Positions 58,282 through 64,000 of a stretch of DNA of 64,000 nt are shown here, piece after piece. Source of the DNA: Aldehydirespirator sp965220485 (GTDB lineage Bacteria; Actinomycetota; Acidimicrobiia; Acidimicrobiales; Aldehydirespiratoraceae); contig OZ244832.1 of assembly GCA_965220485.1 (NCBI GenBank), forward strand, positions 3,286,001 through 3,350,000. Direction: 5' to 3'. The notes beneath the pieces are model-generated. The model saw nothing but the letters and a program-made list of their open reading frames with translations. It was not told the origin of the DNA and searched no databases. Position 1 is the stretch's first letter, and each line of letters starts with the position of its first letter. Made by a program: the position numbers and the translations under genes.

Positions 58282-58710
58282 CTACTGCTGGCTCCAGGGG
58301 TTGAGGACCCTTAGTTCCTCGAAGCGGTGGAAGTCCCTGGCGTTGCGGGTGACGAGCACCATGTCATGGCTCAGGGCGGTTGCTGCGATCAGGGCGTCGG
58401 CGACAGGGGCCGGGTTGGGCACGTGCAGGGCCGCCGCCCGGCGGGCAACCGCGGCATCGACAGGGAGGATCTGCTGCTCGAACTCGCCGCACACGTCGTT
58501 GTCGAGCCAGTGCCTCAATGCTTCGCCGGCGTCGGGGTCGCGGCGCTCGACCAGCAGCACGCCGTGCTCCAATTCGCCGATGGTGATCACCGATAGGTAC
58601 GTCTGGGCGGCATCGATGCTGCGCGCCCAAGTGGCGACGTTCCGGTCGGCCCTGCCCGATGCCACCTTGCGTATCTCCGAGACCACATTGGTGTCGAGCA
58701 GGTGCATCAC
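58282..58710 (-). CDS. VapC-type PIN toxin
   Basis: The 142-residue protein has PIN motifs MHLLDTNVVSEIRK (first Asp), SVITIGELEHGVLL (Glu), PVADALIAATALSHD (Asp) and LVTRNARDF. It would be an endoribonuclease held in check by the upstream antitoxin. Its ATG overlaps the antitoxin stop (ATGA), which couples the two. Confidence 0.92.
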   Translation of the reverse strand: MMHLLDTNVVSEIRKVASGRADRNVATWARSIDAAQTYLSVITIGELEHGVLLVERRDPDAGEALRHWLDNDVCGEFEQQILPVDAAVARRAAALHVPNPAPVADALIAATALSHDMVLVTRNARDFHRFEELRVLNPWSQQ

Positions 58711-58970
58711 TCGAAGATTGCGGGCTGAGCGACCGAACCGCGCTCGGGAACCTCGAGTTCGGCATCACCGGCCGCCGGGGTGCCGCCGATCGCGTCAGCC
58801 AGCGTCCTGGTGCCGTTGCTGAGCCGGCGATAGTGATCGTAGCTCAGCAGTACATGGGAGGGGCGGCCCCGGTCGGTCACGAAGACAGGCCCGGTCAAGG
58901 CCGCAACCTTCGCAGTCCCCGTCGATTGATTGAACTCGCGGCTGCTCATGGTTCGCACTGGTGAAGGCAT
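58707..58970 (-). CDS. Phd/YefM-type antitoxin
   Basis: The 87-residue protein has the Phd pattern: MSSREFNQSTGTAKVAALTG, PVFVTDRGRPSHVLLSYDHY. GAGGAAAC before the ATG is the ribosome site, and TATAGT about 30 bases further up on this strand is a likely -10 box. It should bind the downstream VapC and repress the promoter. Confidence 0.9.
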   Translation of the reverse strand: MPSPVRTMSSREFNQSTGTAKVAALTGPVFVTDRGRPSHVLLSYDHYRRLSNGTRTLADAIGGTPAAGDAELEVPERGSVAQPAIFE

Positions 58971-59044
58971 AGTCCGTTTCCTCTAAAGTAGCAACGTTAC
59001 TATACCTTGTCCGGCGGTAGCTAGACGGTCTTCTACCAGTTTGG

Positions 59045-59050
59045 TATAAC
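59045..59050 (+). promoter_or_regulatory. Leaderless-type -10 box of the RHH antitoxin
   Basis: TATAAC ends seven bases before GTG 59058. The promoter faces away from that of the Phd/VapC pair, whose start is 87 bases upstream. Confidence 0.4.
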
Positions 59051-59057
59051 AGTGTGG

Positions 59058-59276
59058 GTGGACATGAACATCAGAGGTCTCGACGACGATGTCGCAAGAC
59101 GTCTCAAAGAGCAAGCAGCTGCCGCGGGTCTGTCGGTCCAGCAGTACCTGCGCAACGAGCTGACGCGCATAGCGTCGCGCCGCTCGCCGGCAGAGTTCGC
59201 CAGCGGCCGCGAGCCCGTGAGCCGAGCAGAGTTCTCAGCCATCCGGCAGCGACTGCGCGACGTCGATGCCACGTAG
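59058..59276 (+). CDS. FitA-like ribbon-helix-helix antitoxin
   Basis: The protein reads MNIRGLDDDVARRLKEQAAA, AGLSVQQYLRNELTRIA, the Arc/FitA-type ribbon-helix-helix. Starts at GTG 59058 and ATG 59064 are both possible; the -10 box favours the first. The C-terminal half (SRAEFSAIRQRLRDVDAT) would bind the toxin. It overlaps the next gene by 11 bases. Confidence 0.85.
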   Translation: MDMNIRGLDDDVARRLKEQAAAAGLSVQQYLRNELTRIASRRSPAEFASGREPVSRAEFSAIRQRLRDVDAT

Positions 59277-59640
59277 TGTCGTCTGCGACGCGGGTGGGGT
59301 CCTGGCTGCAGCGGGAACCCTCGAAGGCGAGCCCCTACCCGGCTCCGAACTGCTGGCTCTTGACTGGTCGTCGGTAACCGTCGGGCGGTTCTTGGCTGCT
59401 CGCTACGAGGGACGGCCTGAGACGATTCGGGTGGAGACGGGGTTGGTGTTGTCGGTCGTGGATGAGTGGTTCCCGGTCCGAACGATCGTGGTGGAGACGC
59501 TCACCCGGGCCGGACTGGATGCCGTCGACGCGCTCGATTCCTGGTCGGCGTTGATCCTCGCTGAACAGCTCGAGCTACCCCTGTTCACCGCCTCGGACGA
59601 GGTCGCCAGCGACCGCGTCGAGATCCTGCGTCCCTGGTAG
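59266..59640 (+). CDS. Unusual PIN-like protein, probable toxin partner
   Basis: The 124-residue protein follows the RHH antitoxin with an 11-base overlap. The C-terminal part (DAVDALDSWSALILAEQLEL, PLFTASDEVASDRVEILRPW) looks like the end of a PIN domain. The first motif is VVCDAGGVLA, with an Asp where PIN proteins begin. The middle (SSVTVGRFLAARYEG) does not match PIN proteins well, and the expected Glu is not clear. It may be a divergent VapC/FitB or a partly rebuilt one. Confidence 0.55.
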   Translation: MPRSVVCDAGGVLAAAGTLEGEPLPGSELLALDWSSVTVGRFLAARYEGRPETIRVETGLVLSVVDEWFPVRTIVVETLTRAGLDAVDALDSWSALILAEQLELPLFTASDEVASDRVEILRPW

Positions 59641-59851
59641 GCGACTCGGGTGTCTGGCGCAACGGACGAGCTTCTAAGACAGGGTTCCAACACGATGTGG
59701 TAGGCTACTGCCCTCATCGACAGCGATCGCCGACGCGCCACGCTGGTCGCCTGCAACGACGGCCGAAGCAGCGTTCTGAACGGCTCCGCCCGGCTGGCCG
59801 CCAACCTCCTCAACGATTCGCCGTGAACATCTGATACCGGACGAGCTCGAC

Positions 59852-61414
59852 TCAGGCGGTGACTCCTAGTCGGGCGAGCATGGCTTGATGGGCCTGGGCG
59901 CCGACGGCCAGCAGGAAGATGTCGAGAGGCAGCATGCCGATGCCTCTGCTGTCTTCGTGGGGGTGGATGACGGCGGCCTGAGGAGCGACCAGGTAGCTAT
60001 GGCCGTGGAAGCGCGGATGGCGTTCGATGAGGGCTTCGAGGCCGCTCAGGCTGTGGCTCGGTGATGAGGCGATCTCGAAGGCGAGTTGTCGGCTGGGGTC
60101 GTCGTAGATCAGGTCTACTTCGTGGTTGCCGTCTCGCCAGTGGTGGAGGCGCACACCGGCGTGCGCGGCGAGCGTGTTGACTGTCGCCACTACGAGGTTC
60201 TCCAGCAGCGTGCCTTGCTCGACGGGATCGTCCAGCGGGGCGAGACCTCGGTGCAGCGCCGCGTTGCGGACCGCACTGTCCATAAAGTACAGCTTGCGGC
60301 CCCGCCGCTGCACTCCGGCCTCGGAGCCCGAGTAGTTCGTCAGCGTGAACACCAGGTAGGCCTGCTCCAGGTACGACAGGTACCGGTCGAAGGTCGGCTG
60401 TCTGATGCCCAGTTGCTGGCCTATGTTGGTCGGCGAGAGGATGCCGGTTACCTGGCTGGCAAGCACGTACAGCAGCCGTTCGAGCATCATCGGGTTGTCG
60501 ATGCCAACCGCTTGAGGGATGTCCTTGTATATGGCGCGCTCCACCGCGTCGCTGCGGAGCACCCGCTGCGACTCGAGGACGTGGTTCTTGACATCGAGGG
60601 GGTCATGGATATCGAAGGGATCACTGATGTCGCCACCGTCGACTGAGTAGGACCCTGAGGCGAGCGTTCTCAGCAGCAGTTCAGGGAAGCCGCCCACCGA
60701 CATCAGGATCACTCGGTACTTCTCGATGAAGGCAGTGGGTGACCCGCCGGGCGGCAGTGCGGCCAGAGTGTCGCCCAACGTGTCGCCGACAGCGGAATCT
60801 CGGGTGTCGGAGTTGCGGAGCATGACCGCGGGGACGTTGGGAATACCGGCAAAACCGAGGTACTCGTCGAGATGGCAGGGCAGCAGGTGCTGTTCCTCCC
60901 AGCGTCCCACGCCGCTCTCGCGGCGCTGTCTGCGGAGCGCCGCGGTGCTACTGGATGTGGCTGCAATCCGGATTGGCCAGCCCTCGTCGCAGAACGCCTT
61001 CAGCCACAGATCCCAGTCGTCCGCATAGACAATCTCGTCGAGCATCAAGAACAATGGATTCTCTTGAGTGGCTTCCGATGTGTTGAGCACTTCCCGCACG
61101 AGGTCGCCCAGGCTGGCCAGTAGCAGCAGGGGATGGTCTATGCGGAGCCACCAGATCCGACCGGGGTCGACGCCGTTGTTGATCAGGCGTTGCACGGTCT
61201 GGTACAGCACGGTCGTCTTGCCGACCCGGCGTGGGCCAAGGATCACTTGGTGCCTACGGGGCTTGTTGTGGAGGAGCCGCTTCCATAGGACCTGCGCCAG
61301 GGATCGCTCAGTGTCGGGCGCCAGCGCCGTTGGCACGGTGCCGGACGACCGCCAGGGGTTCTGTTCGGTGAATACCGTGTGGTAGTCACTCGGCTGTGGC
61401 TGCCATTCAACCAT
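59852..61414 (-). CDS. AAA ATPase with DUF4143 domain
   Basis: The 520-residue protein has Walker A LGPRRVGKTTVL (60-68), Walker B LFLMLDEIVYADDWDLWL, an STAALRRQRRES sensor segment, a winged-helix-like part, and a C-terminal DUF4143 nuclease-like part (VDLIYDDPSRQLAFEIASSP). This family is often carried by mobile or accessory regions; its role is unknown. The gap of about 210 bases before it (59641-59851) may hold the tail of a lost gene (LIDSDRRRATLVACNDGRSS) with no start. Confidence 0.88.
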   Translation of the reverse strand: MVEWQPQPSDYHTVFTEQNPWRSSGTVPTALAPDTERSLAQVLWKRLLHNKPRRHQVILGPRRVGKTTVLYQTVQRLINNGVDPGRIWWLRIDHPLLLLASLGDLVREVLNTSEATQENPLFLMLDEIVYADDWDLWLKAFCDEGWPIRIAATSSSTAALRRQRRESGVGRWEEQHLLPCHLDEYLGFAGIPNVPAVMLRNSDTRDSAVGDTLGDTLAALPPGGSPTAFIEKYRVILMSVGGFPELLLRTLASGSYSVDGGDISDPFDIHDPLDVKNHVLESQRVLRSDAVERAIYKDIPQAVGIDNPMMLERLLYVLASQVTGILSPTNIGQQLGIRQPTFDRYLSYLEQAYLVFTLTNYSGSEAGVQRRGRKLYFMDSAVRNAALHRGLAPLDDPVEQGTLLENLVVATVNTLAAHAGVRLHHWRDGNHEVDLIYDDPSRQLAFEIASSPSHSLSGLEALIERHPRFHGHSYLVAPQAAVIHPHEDSRGIGMLPLDIFLLAVGAQAHQAMLARLGVTA

Positions 61415-61498
61415 CGCGCTCAGTCTCTCATATTTGTTATTGCGCTCTTAGCATATTTAATATGAATGCTAAATTGCAAACTACAAATATCACAGCCG

Positions 61499-62632
61499 AT
61501 GTCTGAGGCTTATCGGGATGCTCCCTATCCGGAGTTGAAGAAGACCCACACCATGGCCCATGTCGGGCGGCCGTTCACGGACTTCAAGCCGCCCGCGGCG
61601 GCACCGGTGTGGGCGGCCATTGAGGGGCTGGGGCGCTACCACGTGCTGCTGGCCGCCCTGGACCTCGGAGTGTTCGGGGCGCTGGACGAGGCTTCGACCG
61701 GCGCAGGCATGGGGGCGGAGGCATTGGCCGAGCGTCTCGGTCTCCCGGCGCTGCACTTGGAGTCGCTGCTGGACTCGGTGGTGGCGCTGGGTCTGCTCGA
61801 CCGGGTGGTCGATCACTTCCGGCTCAACGATGCCGCCCGCCGGTACCTGCTCGTTGACGGCGCGGCCTCGATAGCCGGGCTGATCCCGGTGGCTCCGGGC
61901 CCGCATGAGAATTGGACCCGCCTGGCCGACACCGTGCGCTCGGGCCGGCCCGCCACGCCGATAGACGACGACCCGGCCGCCTTCTACGTGCCGCTGGTGG
62001 AGGGGACGTTCACCACCATGTGGCGCTGCGCCACCCGTGCCGACCGGCAGCTGCGCTACAGCGCGCTGGCCGCTCCCCGCATCCTCGACTTGGGTGCGGG
62101 GGGAGCGCCCTGGTCGATCGCCATGCTGGAGGCCTGCGGGGACGGCCGGGCCACAGTCAATGATCTCGACGGCGTGATCGATGTCGCCCGGCGCAAGACC
62201 ATCGAGCACGGCGTGGCCGACCGCTGCGAGTTCCGTCCCGGTGACTTCCACACGATCCCCCTGGAGCACGGCGCCTACGACATCGTCGTGCTCGGCCATG
62301 TCTGTCGCACCGAGGGACCCGACGGCGCCCGGCGCCTGGTGGAGCGGGCCTACGCAGCCCTGCGCCCCGAGGGCCGGCTCGTGCTGGCCGACTACTTCAT
62401 CGGCCCCAACCACAAGACCAACCCCCATGCCGTGCTGATGGGCATGACGATGATGGCCAGCACCGTCAACGGTTTCGGCGTCACCACCGACGCAGCCACC
62501 GGCTGGCTGCGGGACGCCGGCTTCGAGGCCATCCGCCTCATCGAGCCCATCGGCTTCCAATTCGCCTACGTGGCCTCCAAGCCCCGAAGTCCTCGGTCTG
62601 GCTTCGGCGGGTCGTCGAAGCGGGCGAAGTAG
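61499..62632 (+). CDS. O-methyltransferase with dimerisation domain
   Basis: ATG 61499 begins MSEAYRDAPYPELKKTHTMA. Residues 30-120 form the winged-helix dimerisation domain (LLAALDLGVFGALDEAST, LHLESLLDSVVALGLLDRVV). The SAM domain follows with LDLGAGGAPWSIAMLEA, VNDLDGVIDVARRK and GRLVLADYFIGPN. It resembles hydroxyneurosporene/acetylserotonin-type methyltransferases. The last 22 residues overlap the convergent gene by 67 bases. An AT-rich stretch with CATATT-T-AATATG (61452-61464) lies upstream. Confidence 0.88.
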   Translation: MSEAYRDAPYPELKKTHTMAHVGRPFTDFKPPAAAPVWAAIEGLGRYHVLLAALDLGVFGALDEASTGAGMGAEALAERLGLPALHLESLLDSVVALGLLDRVVDHFRLNDAARRYLLVDGAASIAGLIPVAPGPHENWTRLADTVRSGRPATPIDDDPAAFYVPLVEGTFTTMWRCATRADRQLRYSALAAPRILDLGAGGAPWSIAMLEACGDGRATVNDLDGVIDVARRKTIEHGVADRCEFRPGDFHTIPLEHGAYDIVVLGHVCRTEGPDGARRLVERAYAALRPEGRLVLADYFIGPNHKTNPHAVLMGMTMMASTVNGFGVTTDAATGWLRDAGFEAIRLIEPIGFQFAYVASKPRSPRSGFGGSSKRAK

Positions 62633-62880
62633 TCCTCGGCGCTCAGCCTGCAGTCGATCAGGTCGTCCCAGTCGCTGGCCGCTATGCCGAACTGCCGGGC
62701 GATTCTGGCCCGGAGTCGCTTGCCGATCGGGGCGCGCCCGCGGGACAGGGCCGTGCGGCCTATGCGGATGCCGCCAGGCGACACGATTTCGTACAGGTAG
62801 TGTCCCGAGCCGATGCGCTCCCTCAAGCCCAGTTTGTGCCGGTAGCGCTGCCTGACCTCATTCATTCTGAACTCCGCCAT
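62566..62880 (-). CDS. HicA-like putative toxin or RNA-binding protein
   Basis: The 104-residue protein has a small compact core: SGHYLYEIVSPGGIRIGRTA, SRGRAPIGKRLRARIARQFG, then DLIDCRLSAEDYFARFDD. The pattern of His and aromatic residues, a Ser-Arg-Gly turn and an IARQ-GI helix resembles HicA-type double-stranded RNA-binding folds, though I cannot assign the family. The start overlaps the HicB-like gene by 23 bases, as in toxin-antitoxin pairs. Confidence 0.6.
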   Translation of the reverse strand: MAEFRMNEVRQRYRHKLGLRERIGSGHYLYEIVSPGGIRIGRTALSRGRAPIGKRLRARIARQFGIAASDWDDLIDCRLSAEDYFARFDDPPKPDRGLRGLEAT

Positions 62881-63178
62881 TGAGAACCTCCTCGAGCCAC
62901 GACAGCACGCCCTTCATGTGATCTGTCAGGTGAGGCGGTCCCTCCGAGCTGTTCTCGTCCCGGAGGTCGCGCAAGGCTCCCTCGGCCACTTCCGACCACA
63001 TCGCGAGCGCTTCGGGGAGCGTGGTGCCGATGCCGATGGCCGCAGCGGCGATGTCGGCGGCGATCCAGGTTCCGTCGTCGTCGCGCTCGACGACGAGGTG
63101 GTACTGATCGCCTGGGGACGCCTCCCCCCAAGTCGGGGGCGACGGCGCCGATGCTTTGGAGTCGACTGTCTGGGACAA
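62858..63178 (-). CDS. HicB-like putative antitoxin
   Basis: TTG 63178 follows AAGGTG. The 106-residue protein has a HicB-type fold start: YHLVVERDDDGTWIAADIAA, IGIGTTLPEALAMWSEVAEG. The usual C-terminal DNA-binding domain is absent; instead there is a charged tail (HLTDHMKGVLSWLEEVL). Being encoded first and overlapping a small basic protein fits an antitoxin role (inference). Confidence 0.62.
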   Translation of the reverse strand: MSQTVDSKASAPSPPTWGEASPGDQYHLVVERDDDGTWIAADIAAAAIGIGTTLPEALAMWSEVAEGALRDLRDENSSEGPPHLTDHMKGVLSWLEEVLNGGVQNE

Positions 63179-63244
63179 GTTGCACCTTCGGTAGCGGATT
63201 GCGATCCTAGTCTGGCAAAGATCACATTGCAACTGGGAAGCATT

Positions 63245-64000
63245 ATGACTACACGAGAAGCAATAGACACTCTCATCAAGGGCTGGTATGTGGTCACCAT
63301 GAACCCGACCCGCGACATCATCCGCCACGGCGCGGTGGCCGTTCGGGGCCGCGAGATCGTGGCGGTGGGCGAGGCGTCGGAACTCGAAGCGTCCTACGAA
63401 GCGGCCGAGACCGTGGGCGGTGACCGGTTCGTGGTCACCCCCGGTCTGGTCAACACCCACATACACGTCACCGGCGAGCCCCTCACCCGCGGCTACGTGC
63501 CCGACGACACGCCCTTCGAGGAGAACGTGTTCATGTGGCTGTGCCCCCTCTACTCGGTGCACACGCCCGAGGAGGAGCGCCTCTCGGCCCAGCTCGCCGC
63601 GGTGGAGATGCTCAAGTCGGGCACCACCACCTTTCTCGAGGCGGGCACGATCCGCTTCACCGACGAGGTGATGGACGGCCTGGTCGAGGCCGGCATCAGG
63701 GGCCGCATCGGCAAATGGGTGTGGGATCTGCCCCCAGAGCCCGATGTCTACCGTCAGAGCACCGACGCCGCCATCGCCAACATCAACGACACCATCGACA
63801 TGCACCGTGGCACGGCCGGCGGGCGGCTGGAGGCGTGGTCGATGGTGGTGGGCCACACCACCTGCTCGGATCCGCTGTGGCGGGCCGCCCGTGAGGCCGC
63901 CGACCATCACGGAGTCGGTCTCAACTTCCATATGAGCCCGGCCGAAGGTGACCCCGACGGGTTCATCGCCGAGTTCGGGCAGCGTCCCATGATCCATCTG
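63245..64000 (+). CDS. Amidohydrolase, C-terminus beyond the window
   Basis: ATG 63245 opens a frame that runs to the window edge. The 252 visible residues match the amidohydrolase family of the gene at 35824: IKGWYVVTMNPTRDIIRHGA, VVTPGLVNTHIHVTGEPLTR (HxH metal site), and LNFHMSPAEGDPDGF. The first half of the metal site is intact. It is probably a deaminase or dechlorinase of the SAH/TrzN type. It reads away from the HicB-like gene. Confidence 0.88.
   Translation, partial: MTTREAIDTLIKGWYVVTMNPTRDIIRHGAVAVRGREIVAVGEASELEASYEAAETVGGDRFVVTPGLVNTHIHVTGEPLTRGYVPDDTPFEENVFMWLCPLYSVHTPEEERLSAQLAAVEMLKSGTTTFLEAGTIRFTDEVMDGLVEAGIRGRIGKWVWDLPPEPDVYRQSTDAAIANINDTIDMHRGTAGGRLEAWSMVVGHTTCSDPLWRAAREAADHHGVGLNFHMSPAEGDPDGFIAEFGQRPMIHL

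Overview
The window is GC-rich, gene-dense bacterial DNA with frequent GTG and TTG starts, overlapping ATGA/GTGA gene junctions and several promoters whose TANNNT -10 box lies 6-7 nt before the start codon (leaderless type). F420-type oxidoreductases, repeated Rieske oxygenases and amidohydrolases point to an actinobacterium, most likely of the class Acidimicrobiia. That placement is inference; there is no rRNA or other marker gene. I see no tRNA, rRNA or CRISPR array.

Layout. 1-2 kb: a molybdenum hydroxylase (small subunit and start of the large subunit) with a Rieske oxygenase. 2-7 kb: a BMP-type nucleoside-like ABC importer. 7-13.8 kb: a rearranged accessory region. It holds a duplicated pair (small membrane protein plus F420 oxidoreductase) with broken copies, an IS5-type transposase remnant, an atypical J-domain protein, and a lower-GC AAA ATPase/DUF3226 cassette. 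13.8-18.3 kb: two SDRs, a methenyl-H4MPT cyclohydrolase, two lipoyl carrier proteins and a MntA/HepT toxin-antitoxin pair. 18.5-20.3 kb: a frameshifted NCS2 permease. 20-26 kb: 2-oxoacid dehydrogenase E1 subunits, flavin reductase, a second Rieske protein and an amidase. 26-33 kb: a catabolic cluster with two more Rieske oxygenases. 33-49 kb: MFS transporter, formamidase, amidohydrolase, dehydrogenases, DUF488 genes, a zinc metalloprotease, a sugar kinase, VOC proteins and VapBC45. 49-56 kb: a polyamine-type ABC importer with aminotransferase and M20 hydrolase under a divergent TetR. 56-64 kb: dehalogenase, three more toxin-antitoxin-like pairs, a DUF4143 ATPase, a methyltransferase and a partial amidohydrolase.

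The metabolic theme is uptake and breakdown of small organic nitrogen compounds. ABC, MFS and NCS2 importers feed oxygenases, amidases, amidohydrolases and a carbamoyl hydrolase. The Mer-like F420 enzyme and Mch could handle one-carbon units released by oxidative demethylation (inference).

The most unusual structures are repeats. (1) Two different palindrome-ended elements of about 101 bp, each bounded by TA, sit side by side at 12.5 kb and again at 40.2 kb. The order is the same at both places but each element is individually inverted. (2) A composite GC-rich repeat (a 17-bp arm plus a core of about 46 bp) recurs at eight places, with one solo arm. It abuts gene ends, supplies start regions and in one case is translated inside an ABC ATPase. 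(3) The hyp/F420-oxidoreductase pair is segmentally duplicated and its second copy was split by the AAA/DUF3226 cassette and one of the TA-bounded element pairs.
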